DNA of 15,501 bases from CALAED01 sp937891035. GTDB lineage: Bacteria > Actinomycetota > Actinomycetes > Streptosporangiales > Streptosporangiaceae. Numbering within the stretch: the first letter of the stretch is position 1; the number at the start of each line of letters is the position of its first letter. The stretch lies in the NCBI GenBank assembly GCA_035642125.1, contig DASQSZ010000323.1, positions 1-15,501 on the forward strand, given 5' to 3'. The notes under the pieces are model-generated. The model searched no databases and was not told the DNA's origin. It saw nothing but the letters and a program-made list of their open reading frames with translations. The translations under genes were made by a program, and so were the position numbers. Of the stretch, positions 6,867 to 13,641 are shown piece by piece.

Positions 6867-6873
6867 TGGGGAG

Positions 6874-9288
6874 ATGGAAACGTACGCCGACTGGGTGCGG
6901 GCGCGCACCGACGACGAGTTGCGCGCACTTCTTTCCGAACGCCCGGAGCTGATCACTCCGGTGCCGGCGGACATGAGCGCGCTCGCCGCCCGGGCGGCAA
7001 CGCCTTCGGCCGTCGTGCGCGGCCTGGATCGTCTCGACAAGTTCGCGCTGGCGGTTGTGGAGGCGCTGCTCGCGGTGCCCCAGCCGACGCCGTACGACCG
7101 GCTGGCGGCCGCATTCGACCGCCCCGAGCCGGGTGAGTCGGCGGCCGAGCCGGCGGCCCCGGCGCGGGTCAGGGCGGCCGTCGACCGCCTCACGACGCTC
7201 GGCCTCGTCTGGGGAGACGACGATGCCCTGCGCACCGCGCCCGGAGTGCGCCAGGCGCTGCCGCATCCGGCCGGCCTCGGCCCGCCGGCCCGGGAGGCCT
7301 TCGCCGGATATGCGATCGAGCGGCTCGAGGCCCTGGCGGCCGACCTCGGCGTGGTCCCGGCGACGGCCTTTCCCGTCGCCGACGCGCTGATCGATGCGAT
7401 CGCCGCCCGGCTGTCCGAACCGGGCGACCTCATCGAGGACGCCGGCACCGAGGCCCGGGCGGCGCTCGACGATCTGACCTGGGGACCTCCGGTCGGCCGG
7501 GTCAGTGGGGCGCGGCGGCCGGTGCGCCTCGCCACGGCGGCGACGCCGATCGAGTGGCTGCTCGCTCGCGGCCTGCTCGCCGCCGCCGACGACCGCGCCG
7601 TCGTGTTGCCCCGGGAGGTGGCCCTGTACCTGCGCGGCGGCCGGCTCTTCCGCGAGACCATCGGCGGCCCGCCCCCGCTCGACGGCACCGTACGCGGTCC
7701 CGACCTCGTGGACAGAACGGCCGGCGGCCAGGCCCACACCTTCGTCCGTACGGTCGAGGACCTGCTGGACCGCTGGGGCGTCCGCCCGCCGCCGGTCCTG
7801 CGCACCGGCGGTCTCGCGGTCAGGGAGCTGCGGGTCACGGCCGCGGAGCTCGACGTGCCGGAGTGGACGGCCGCGCTGCTGCTCGAGGTGGCCCACGCCG
7901 CCGGACTGCTCGCCCGGCACGGCGGGGAATGGCTGCCCACCAAGACGTTCGATCTGTGGCGGCTCCAGGACACGGCCGTACGGTGGCTTGAGCTGGCCGG
8001 CGCCTGGCTGGACACCGACCGAGTCCCGGGCCTGGCCGGCGGACGGGATGAACGGGACAAGACAATCAACGCGCTGGCCGAGGAATCGGTCCGTACCAGC
8101 GCGGCCCCGGTACGCCGGGCGGTCCTGGCCGCGCTCACCGGCGCGGCGCCGGCCGGCGCCGCCCCCGATCCGGCCGCGCTGCGGGCGTACCTGGCCTGGC
8201 GCGAGCCGCGGCGCGGCGGCCGGCTGCGCGACCGCCTGATCGACTGGACTCTGCGTGAGGCCGAGGTGCTCGGACTGACCGGACTTGGCGCCCTGGCCTC
8301 CCACGCCCGCGCCCTGCTCGGCGGGGATCCGGGCGCGACGGCGCGGCTCGCCGCCGTGCTGCCCGACCTCATCGACCACGTCCTGATCCAGGCCGATCTC
8401 ACCGCCGTCGCGCCCGGCCCGCTCGTCGCCGAGTTGGCCAGGGAACTGGCGTTGATGGCCGACGTCGAGTCGACCGGCGGAGCCACTGTGTACCGGTTCG
8501 GCCCCGAGTCGGTACGCCGGGCGCTTGACGCCGGGCGAACGGCCGCCGACCTGCTGGACGTCTTGACGCGGCACTCGCGGACGCCGGTGCCGCAGCCGCT
8601 GACGTACCTGATCGAAGACGTCGCCCGCCGGCACGGGCACCTGCGCGTCGGCATCGCATCCTCCTACGTGCGCAGCGACGACCCGGCCACGCTCGATGAG
8701 ATCTTCGCCTCGCGGGAGGCACCCAACCTGCGGATACACCGGCTCGCCCCGACCGTGCTCGCCAGCAGGCTGACCCGGGCCGAACTGCTGGAATCGCTGC
8801 GGGCCATGGGATTCGCCCCCGTCGCCGAGTCGGCGGAGGGCGGGGTGGTGATCACCCGGCCCGACGCCAGGCGCGCCGAGCACTCCGCGGCCGCGGAGAG
8901 CTCGCGGCTGCGCGCGGCCGGCGGTCCGCTGTCACCGGGCGACGCCGTGGTCGCCGCCGCCGTACGCGCCCTGCGCGCGGGTGACGAGGCCGCCCGGCAC
9001 GGCTCGGAGTTCGCCGCCCGGCTCCGGCTCGCGGCGCCGGACGGCGAGCCGCCCCGCACCCCATCGATGGCCGCCATCGATGAGCTGCGGGCGGCGGTCG
9101 AGCGCGGCGGCCGGGTGTGGATCGGCTACCTCGACCAACAGGGGCAGGCGTCCTCGCGGATCGTCGAGCCGGTACGGGTCGACGGCGGTTTCCTGACGGC
9201 CTATGACGCCACCCGGGCCACCGTTCAGCGATTCGCTCTGCATCGCATCACCGGGGTCGCCAAAGTGGATTCCCGTACTTCCTCTTGA
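6874..9288 (+). CDS. Helicase-associated (Helicase_C_3) protein with WYL-like C-terminus
   Basis: An 804-residue protein of the actinobacterial 'helicase-associated domain' family. The N-terminal half is helical, with winged-helix-like segments (SAVVRGLDRLDKFALAVVEA). About residues 490-600 match the Helicase_C_3/XPB-Ssl2-like module: DHVLIQADLTAVAPGPLV, then VYRFGPESVRRALDAGR, then LLDVLTRHSRTPVPQPLTYL and IEDVARRHG. The last 75 residues (from about 730) resemble a WYL domain: VWIGYLDQQGQASSRIVEPV, then DGGFLTAYD, then FALHRITGV. No Walker A or DEAH motor motif is visible, so it is not itself a helicase. Homologues are often encoded near an XPB-type DNA repair helicase, which is absent from this window. 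A role in DNA repair or nucleic-acid sensing is inferred from the domains. The start is supported by the -10 box and by divergence from the HAAS-like gene. Confidence 0.9.
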   Translation: METYADWVRARTDDELRALLSERPELITPVPADMSALAARAATPSAVVRGLDRLDKFALAVVEALLAVPQPTPYDRLAAAFDRPEPGESAAEPAAPARVRAAVDRLTTLGLVWGDDDALRTAPGVRQALPHPAGLGPPAREAFAGYAIERLEALAADLGVVPATAFPVADALIDAIAARLSEPGDLIEDAGTEARAALDDLTWGPPVGRVSGARRPVRLATAATPIEWLLARGLLAAADDRAVVLPREVALYLRGGRLFRETIGGPPPLDGTVRGPDLVDRTAGGQAHTFVRTVEDLLDRWGVRPPPVLRTGGLAVRELRVTAAELDVPEWTAALLLEVAHAAGLLARHGGEWLPTKTFDLWRLQDTAVRWLELAGAWLDTDRVPGLAGGRDERDKTINALAEESVRTSAAPVRRAVLAALTGAAPAGAAPDPAALRAYLAWREPRRGGRLRDRLIDWTLREAEVLGLTGLGALASHARALLGGDPGATARLAAVLPDLIDHVLIQADLTAVAPGPLVAELARELALMADVESTGGATVYRFGPESVRRALDAGRTAADLLDVLTRHSRTPVPQPLTYLIEDVARRHGHLRVGIASSYVRSDDPATLDEIFASREAPNLRIHRLAPTVLASRLTRAELLESLRAMGFAPVAESAEGGVVITRPDARRAEHSAAAESSRLRAAGGPLSPGDAVVAAAVRALRAGDEAARHGSEFAARLRLAAPDGEPPRTPSMAAIDELRAAVERGGRVWIGYLDQQGQASSRIVEPVRVDGGFLTAYDATRATVQRFALHRITGVAKVDSRTSS

Positions 9289-9294
9289 CGCGGA

Positions 9295-9313
9295 AGCCGA
9301 ACAACGGTCGGCT
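9295..9313 (+). terminator. Hairpin after the helicase-associated gene
   Basis: AGCCGA, a 7-base loop, then TCGGCT form a perfect 6-bp stem starting seven bases after the stop codon. There is no U-tract, as is common in high-GC actinobacteria, so termination is plausible but unproven. Confidence 0.35.
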
Positions 9314-9359
9314 AAGAGTCTCCGGGGGCCGTACTCGTCAGTAGAAAGGGGTGGCGGTG

Positions 9360-10910
9360 ATGAGCTCGTCGCATTCGGAGTCGCACACCGGTACGCATAC
9401 GCTCGGCAGGCTCACCGAAGAGTCGTGGCAGCGATTCGACGACTACGAGTCCCTGTTCTTCGAGGGCACCTGGTATCGCAGCCATCAGCTCGCCCAGCGC
9501 GCCAGGCGGGTCACCGGCGGGTTCCGCGAGCTCGGCGTCCGGCCGGGCGACCGGGTCGCGGTGATGATGGCGAACTGCCCCGAGGTGCCCATCACCTACT
9601 GGGCCCTGTGGCGGGCCGGCGCCGTCGTGACACCGGTCGTCTTCCTCGTCTCCGCCGACGAGCTGCGGCACATCCTCACCGACAGCGGCGCCCGCGCGAT
9701 CGTCACCACGCCCGAGGTGCTGCTGACCGTGCAGCTGGCCACGGACGGCCTCGACATCTCGATCGTCGTGGTGGGCGACGGGCCCGAGCAGACGATCCCG
9801 TACGCCCAGCTCGAGTCGTGTGAGGAGGCGCCGCTCGTCGACTCGGCCGATGACGACATCGCGGCGCTCATGTACACCGGCGGGACGACCGGGCGGGCCA
9901 AGGGCGTCATGCTCACCAACGCCGGCCTCTACCACACCTCGCGCTCGGCCAGGCAGGCCACTGAGGTGCACGGCCTCAACCGTACGTTGGTGCCGCTGCC
10001 GTTGTCGCACGCGTACGGCCTCATCGTCACCCTCAGCGGGATGCAGTCCAGTGAGCCGGGCAAAGCCGTGCTCATGCGATGGTTCGAGCCCAAGGAATGG
10101 GAGCGCCTCGCCGCCGAGCATCGCGTCCATGTCTCGTCGCTCGTCCCGGCGATGATCCACATGCTGCTCGCCAACCCCGAGTTCGGCAGCACGCCGCTGC
10201 CCGATCTGCGGTACGTGACGAGCGGCGCGGCGCCGCTGGCCCGGGAAACCCTGGAGGAGTTCGAACGGCGGCTGCCCGGCGTAGAGATTCTCGAGGGGTA
10301 CGGCCTGACCGAGACCAGCGCGGTCACGTCGGTCAACCCGCCGGGGCGCAGGAAGGTCGGCAGCGTGGGGCTGCCGCTGCCCGGCTACACGGTGACGATC
10401 CGCGACGAGGACGGCAAGGATCTGCCGTCGGGCGAGGACGGGGAGATCTGCGTCCGCAGCGCCTCCCTCATGCGCGGGTACCGGCACGAGCCCGACACGG
10501 CCACGACCGCGATCGTCGACGGCGAGCTGCGCACCGGCGACATCGGCCACGTGGACGAGGACGGCTACATCTACGTCGTGGACCGCAAGAAGGACCTCAT
10601 CATCCGCGGCGGGTTCAACGTCTTCCCGCGCGACGTCGAGGACGCCCTCGCCGAGCACCCCGAGGTGACCATGGTGGGAGTGGTGGGCCGGCCCGATCCC
10701 AAGAGCGGGGAGGAGATCGTCGCGTTCGTCTCGCTGGCGGCGGACGCGACCGTCACACCGGATGAGCTCATCGCCTGGACCCGCGAGCGCATCGGCAAGA
10801 TCAAATATCCGCGCGAGGTCCACGTGGTCGAGTCCGTCCCGGTGACCAGCGTCTTCAAGACCGACCGCAAGCGCTTGCGCCAGCTGCTCGCCGAACAAAC
10901 CGGCCAGTAG
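9360..10910 (+). CDS. AMP-forming acyl-CoA synthetase / fatty-acid-CoA ligase
   Basis: A 516-residue member of the ANL superfamily, which adenylates a carboxylic acid with ATP and transfers it to coenzyme A. Core motifs are all present: the P-loop-like YTGGTTGRAKG (A3, about 172-182), GYGLTETSAV (A5, about 314), RTGDIGHVDEDGYIYVVDRKK (A7/A8 entry, about 391-411) and GGFNVFPRDVEDALAEHPEV (A8 hinge). The C-terminal catalytic Lys is retained at about residue 500, but its context is VPVTSVFKTDRKRLR, with Phe replacing the usual Gly of the PxxxxGK motif. The chain resembles FadD-type enzymes more than acetyl-CoA synthetases. Acyl length is unknown. The ATG at 9360 is preferred because AAAGGGG lies eight bases upstream; a GTG at 9351 would put the start inside the ribosome site. 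It follows the helicase-associated gene by 71 bp with a hairpin between, so it is probably transcribed separately. Confidence 0.93.
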   Translation: MSSSHSESHTGTHTLGRLTEESWQRFDDYESLFFEGTWYRSHQLAQRARRVTGGFRELGVRPGDRVAVMMANCPEVPITYWALWRAGAVVTPVVFLVSADELRHILTDSGARAIVTTPEVLLTVQLATDGLDISIVVVGDGPEQTIPYAQLESCEEAPLVDSADDDIAALMYTGGTTGRAKGVMLTNAGLYHTSRSARQATEVHGLNRTLVPLPLSHAYGLIVTLSGMQSSEPGKAVLMRWFEPKEWERLAAEHRVHVSSLVPAMIHMLLANPEFGSTPLPDLRYVTSGAAPLARETLEEFERRLPGVEILEGYGLTETSAVTSVNPPGRRKVGSVGLPLPGYTVTIRDEDGKDLPSGEDGEICVRSASLMRGYRHEPDTATTAIVDGELRTGDIGHVDEDGYIYVVDRKKDLIIRGGFNVFPRDVEDALAEHPEVTMVGVVGRPDPKSGEEIVAFVSLAADATVTPDELIAWTRERIGKIKYPREVHVVESVPVTSVFKTDRKRLRQLLAEQTGQ

Positions 10911-10916
10911 CCACAA

Positions 10917-10940
10917 CTCGGGTCGCCGACCTGGCCCGAG
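10917..10940 (+). terminator. Hairpin after the acyl-CoA ligase gene
   Basis: CTCGGG (10917-10922) pairs with CCCGAG (10935-10940), and an alternative inner stem GGTC-GCC-GACC overlaps it. It lies seven bases after the ligase stop, with no U-tract. A GC-type terminator is the likely reading. Confidence 0.35.
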
Positions 10941-10957
10941 AGATGGATTCGGTGCCG

Positions 10958-10963
10958 TAATTT
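10958..10963 (+). promoter_or_regulatory. Candidate -10 box TAATTT abutting the cysteine-rich gene start
   Basis: TAATTT is an AT-rich island in GC-rich DNA and fits TAnnnT. It touches the ATG at 10964 and ends six bases before an in-frame GTG at 10970. That spacing would suit a leaderless transcript starting at the GTG. Confidence 0.4.
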
Positions 10964-11407
10964 ATGCGGGTGGCGATCGACAAAAGCGGTGATGCGTGGC
11001 GCGGCGAGGACGCCGCCGATGTTGCTCAATATCTCCGGGACTTCGAGGCCGGTGGCTACCGGATCGGCCGGGTCGTGGCGGCCGAATGCGAGGGCTGCGC
11101 CGGCACGGTGTTCCGGCTGCGCGCCGACCCGGAAGAGGGCTGCGCGGAGCGCACGTGCGCCGAGTGCGGCAAGACCGCCTTGATGCTAGACAGCGAGGAC
11201 TACTGGGAGGGCGCCGCGCCGGAGCCGGTGCGGTGCCGGTGCGGTGCCGACCGGTTCGAGGTCGGCGTCGCTTTCTCCCTGCGCGCGAACGGCGACGTCC
11301 GCTGGGTTAGCGTCGGCGTGCGCTGCACCAGCGACGGCGTCCTCGGCTGCTGCGCGGACTGGAAGATCGACTACAGCCCCTCCACCGACCTCCTCGACCG
11401 CGTGTAG
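10964..11407 (+). CDS. Conserved cysteine-rich actinobacterial protein
   Basis: A 147-residue protein of unknown function that resembles a conserved actinobacterial hypothetical family. Conserved-looking stretches are WRGEDAADVAQYLRDFEAGG at the start and DVRWVSVGVRCTSDGVLGCC then ADWKIDYSPSTDLLDRV at the end. Two or three CxxC-type pairs suggest zinc or another metal: CEGC, then CAECGK, then CRCGAD. The pattern is of a two-zinc-ribbon cytoplasmic protein. There is no ribosome site before the ATG at 10964. Either it is translated leaderless or the true start is the GTG at 10970, two codons in. It is preceded by a hairpin and followed by a long spacer, so it is likely monocistronic. Confidence 0.75.
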   Translation: MRVAIDKSGDAWRGEDAADVAQYLRDFEAGGYRIGRVVAAECEGCAGTVFRLRADPEEGCAERTCAECGKTALMLDSEDYWEGAAPEPVRCRCGADRFEVGVAFSLRANGDVRWVSVGVRCTSDGVLGCCADWKIDYSPSTDLLDRV

Positions 11408-11437
11408 GGCCGAGGTTCGGGCCGGGTCCGTCGGCCC
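11407..11437 (+). terminator. Hairpin after the cysteine-rich gene
   Basis: GGGCCGA (11407-11413) and TCGGCCC (11431-11437) form a perfect 7-bp stem around a GC-rich loop. It begins on the last base of the stop codon. There is no U-tract. A terminator is the simplest reading. Confidence 0.4.
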
Positions 11438-11591
11438 CGACCCACCAAGCTCCGCCGGCTGCACACGAACGGCCCAACCATCCGGCCGAGGCCGCACCGC
11501 TCCCGCGCCTGCCCTTAGGGTTCCGTCGTTCTCGGCGAGTGACCCTCGTCCTGCTGAGTACCAGCGCCGGTGTCAGATCGTTTGAGTCGGC

Positions 11592-11822
11592 TCATCCCCT
11601 CCGCATCCGCGGTCGGCAAGAGACACCAAGGTTCTGGCCATACGTGTCTCCTGGCCACACGTGCCGTGGCGTTCTTGAAGTCTGGAGTTGTACGGAACTG
11701 CGCCCCGCCGAACCGCGCCCCGCCGAACCAGGCCTCCCCACCAAACCGCGCCCCGACGGGGCGGCCCACCACGGGATCGGCCGTAACGGCCGCCGCTCGT
11801 ACCGATCCGGGCGACGGTCCAT
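11592..11822 (-). CDS. Possible small basic protein with strong ribosome site
   Basis: A 76-codon frame starting MDRRPDRYERRPLRPIPWW. The case for it is the excellent ribosome site AGGGAGGAA six bases before the ATG, and a TAnnnT-type hexamer TACAGT upstream on the minus strand, in an otherwise empty spacer. The case against is that no family is recognised, the middle is made of a 15-bp DNA repeat (GRGLVGRPGSAGRGSAG), and the last third uses codons unlike local genes. In the neighbouring frame the same repeat reads ARFGGEAWFGGARFGGAQF, similar to pentapeptide repeats. A frameshifted remnant of a pentapeptide-repeat gene is therefore an alternative. Confidence 0.3.
   Translation of the reverse strand: MDRRPDRYERRPLRPIPWWAAPSGRGLVGRPGSAGRGSAGRSSVQLQTSRTPRHVWPGDTYGQNLGVSCRPRMRRG
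11634..11663. repeat. 13-bp direct repeat CTGGCCAYACGTG
   Basis: CTGGCCATACGTG (11634-11646) and CTGGCCACACGTG (11651-11663) differ at one base and have a 17-bp period. The second copy contains the palindrome CACGTG. This could be a paired protein-binding site or a chance duplication. Confidence 0.5.
11700..11763. repeat. 15-bp tandem repeat ending in a CGCCCC-GAC-GGGGCG hairpin
   Basis: Two perfect copies of GCGCCCCGCCGAACC lie at 11700-11714 and 11715-11729, followed by a diverged 18-bp unit and a partial copy. The partial copy begins a perfect inverted repeat, CGCCCC-GAC-GGGGCG (11749-11763). On the minus strand it falls within the possible 76-codon gene. Confidence 0.65.
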
Positions 11823-11918
11823 CGAGGTTCCTCCCTTCACGAAATCTCCCACTGTAACCGCACAATTACGGGATTTTCCGGCGGCTCGACCGGAGCGGTA
11901 CGGCCATACCGTGCCTGG

Positions 11919-11924
11919 TAGCGT
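11919..11924 (+). promoter_or_regulatory. Candidate -10 box for the cupin gene
   Basis: TAGCGT fits TAnnnT and ends eight bases before the GTG at 11933, suggesting a leaderless transcript. Just upstream, CGGTA-CGGCCA-TACCG (11896-11911) is a 5-bp inverted repeat that could be an operator. Confidence 0.4.
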
Positions 11925-11932
11925 CGCGCCTC

Positions 11933-12307
11933 GTGATCGACAGGGTGTACGTGGGCAAGGCCGCCGTGGACGCGGCGAGTGATCGTGGTTGGCTGCTCGG
12001 GCATTTCAAGCCGCTCGGCGACGTACGGCACAGCGACGACGTCGAGAGCAAGTGGGGCGTACACCCGCCGGGCGATCGACGGGCGGAGTGGGCCACGGGC
12101 GAAAAGCGCACAGCACTGCTCGTATTGATCAGCGGCAGGTTCCGGGTGGAGCTACCGAGCCGCAGCGTGCTGCTGGCCGAGCAAGGTGACTACTTGGTGT
12201 GGGGTCCCGGCGTCGACCATTCGTGGTACGCCGAGGAGGAATCGGTCGTGTTTACCGTACGCTGGCCGTCCGTTCCCGGCTATGCCGTTCCTCAAAAGGA
12301 ACGCTGA
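11933..12307 (+). CDS. Small cupin-fold protein (conserved actinobacterial family)
   Basis: A 124-residue protein. The central part has the beta-rich pattern of a single-domain cupin: SKWGVHPPGDRR, then RTALLVLISGRFRVELPSRS, then VLLAEQGDYLVWGPGVDHSW, then YAEEESVVFTVRWPS. The His residues of KWGVHP and GVDHSW are candidate metal ligands. Close relatives are sometimes labelled 'signal peptidase I' in databases, but no signal-peptidase Ser/Lys motif or membrane segment is visible here, so that label should not be copied. The substrate is unknown. The GTG at 11933 is used; there is no ribosome site, consistent with a leaderless mRNA from TAGCGT. It appears to be the last gene of core character before the accessory-looking block. 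Confidence 0.8.
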   Translation: MIDRVYVGKAAVDAASDRGWLLGHFKPLGDVRHSDDVESKWGVHPPGDRRAEWATGEKRTALLVLISGRFRVELPSRSVLLAEQGDYLVWGPGVDHSWYAEEESVVFTVRWPSVPGYAVPQKER

Positions 12308-12446
12308 CCGCGTTGGCGACGGGCGTGGCGGCCTATGCGTTGCTGGCTCGCTGTTCGCCGTAGCCGTCCCGGTATGGCAGTACGAACTTGCCGGCGCACG
12401 CCCACTTACACCTTCAAGATGTCCGAGCCTTAATGTGTCGGCTGGC

Positions 12447-13556
12447 CTAGTTATCGTGGACCCAATTCCGAAGTGGACTGGTCATCCAGAGGGGCGGTAG
12501 ATAGTGATCGGGGCGGGTCGCGGTGAGGTGGGATCGGAGCTGGTCGATCATGGAGTACCGCAGTCCAAGGGCTTCGGCCAACCGACGGAAGGTCAAGAAG
12601 TCAATTCCCCGCGCGGCGGCATCCGCCTCGTAAATCTGAGCCTCGTGGTCGAGGTCACGGAGGTTGATTCGCTGGTGAGGGGTATCAGCTCGGGCGGCTT
12701 TGGCGCGCTCGTAATCAATCTCGGAGAAGCCGCAGAGTTGCCGGGTGATCGTTTCGGCTTCATCCAGGCTGGACGCGTCCTGTAGTGCACGGGCTGGGGC
12801 GCTGATGGCGAGGGCGCGGGCTAGCTCAATCCGGTAAACGTTCGAGCTGTTGTCGGAAAGCTGCACGAGCAGGCCACCGTCGCGTATCTCGGCTGTACCA
12901 CGAGCCCCGCGTGTCGCGGCTATCAATAGGGCAGTCGCTTCGGATGGGTGCCAGTCGAGGATGTAGGCGTAACGGTCCGTGTCGGCGGCGCTGAGCTGAA
13001 GCGCGATGTCGCTTCCCGCTCGGGTAAGAACTTGGTCCTCGGTCAGCTCACCGTCGAGTCCAGCGCCGACGACCAGTACGTCCACAGGTATGCCGAGATC
13101 AGCGCAGGCTGCCAAAGCTAGAGCGTCGGCGAGTGGGCTGCGTAGTTCGGGCTCGTCCCCGTGCGCGAGTACGTCTCCTCCAACGTCGACCAGTTCAGCT
13201 CGGGGGCTACCCAGCGACATGACCAGTTCGCGAAGCTGGATGCGTAGTCCTCGGGTGCCGTCCGCAGGGTCAAGAAGGATGAGCGGCGGGTCTATCTCGG
13301 CAGCGAGTCCTGGGAGAGTTGACCCGGCCGGCGGAATGGGCCGGGTGTCGCCCGTGACCCTTGCCGTGGACTTGGTGAACATCTGGAGGCCAGAGAAGTC
13401 GGCCTGGCCTCGCGGACCTGGTAGCGGATCGATGACCAGGCGGTCCCATGCGAACGTGGCTATACATGCAGGTTCGCCGTCGGTGGTGGCAGCGTGGATG
13501 ATGGCGGCGGCGAGTGCGTCTCCTCCGCCCCCTGCTGCGATCAGAAGCCGGCCCAT
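12447..13556 (-). CDS. DUF1152 family protein
   Basis: A 369-residue protein matching DUF1152, a family without a proven activity. The N-terminus RLLIAAGGGGDALAAAII has a glycine-rich GGGGD loop (9-13) after a beta strand, as in nucleotide-binding Rossmann-like folds. The second signature is VDVGGDVLAHGDEPELRSPL then ADALALAACADLG (about 123-155), followed by VLVVGAGLDGELT. The Asp/His/Glu/Arg cluster (D124, D128, H132, E135, R139) looks like a catalytic or ligand site. AGGG lies about eight bases before the ATG at 13556. It diverges from the GntR-family gene over 85 bp that contain an operator-like site, so the regulator probably controls it. Codon use is less GC-biased than in the genes to the left. 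Upstream of its stop, 12308-12446 holds no recognised feature. Confidence 0.85.
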   Translation of the reverse strand: MGRLLIAAGGGGDALAAAIIHAATTDGEPACIATFAWDRLVIDPLPGPRGQADFSGLQMFTKSTARVTGDTRPIPPAGSTLPGLAAEIDPPLILLDPADGTRGLRIQLRELVMSLGSPRAELVDVGGDVLAHGDEPELRSPLADALALAACADLGIPVDVLVVGAGLDGELTEDQVLTRAGSDIALQLSAADTDRYAYILDWHPSEATALLIAATRGARGTAEIRDGGLLVQLSDNSSNVYRIELARALAISAPARALQDASSLDEAETITRQLCGFSEIDYERAKAARADTPHQRINLRDLDHEAQIYEADAAARGIDFLTFRRLAEALGLRYSMIDQLRSHLTATRPDHYLPPLWMTSPLRNWVHDN

Positions 13557-13605
13557 AGCGGGACCCTAATTCCCGAGGTTTCACAAAATGGCCAGTAGAG
13601 TGGCT

Positions 13606-13621
13606 GGTGGCATTATCCACT
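13606..13621. promoter_or_regulatory. Operator-like site in the DUF1152/GntR divergent promoter
   Basis: GGTGGCATTATCCACT has the TGG-N6-CCA core and matches the better copies at 14425 and 14449 except at the first base and in the centre. It lies 20 bp before the GntR start. A further half-site AGTGGC (13599-13604) overlaps a -10-like TAGAGT (13596-13601). The form agrees with HutC/DasR-type GntR operators. Confidence 0.5.
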
Positions 13622-13641
13622 TGTGATCTTATGAGGACTCC

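Larger units (their letters stand above)
11408..11932. other. 525-bp spacer between the cysteine-rich and cupin genes
   Basis: No confidently coding gene lies here. Its contents are the hairpin at its left end, a 13-bp direct repeat (11634-11663), a 15-bp tandem repeat with a hairpin (11700-11763), a possible small minus-strand gene (11592-11822) and, at the right end, the cupin promoter. The base composition falls below that of the flanking genes in 11560-11700 and 11835-11880. Confidence 0.6.

Noticed and set aside
6577..8883. 768-codon open frame on the minus strand opposite the helicase-associated gene
   Set aside because: It is a high-GC mirror frame of a well-supported plus-strand gene. 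Only its last 82 codons (from ATG 6825) are kept as the HAAS-like gene.
11634..11763. CRISPR-like array
   Set aside because: Only two copies of each short repeat, no regular spacers and no cas genes.
11933..12307. 'Signal peptidase I' label used for relatives of the cupin
   Set aside because: No membrane anchor or Ser/Lys catalytic motif; the beta-rich pattern fits a cupin.
12308..12446. Possible tRNA or att site at the core/accessory change
   Set aside because: No cloverleaf, no TTC-type T-arm and no repeated end sequence was found.
12186..12500. 104-codon plus-strand frame crossing the cupin end and the DUF1152 end
   Set aside because: It overlaps two supported genes and has no ribosome site or recognisable sequence.
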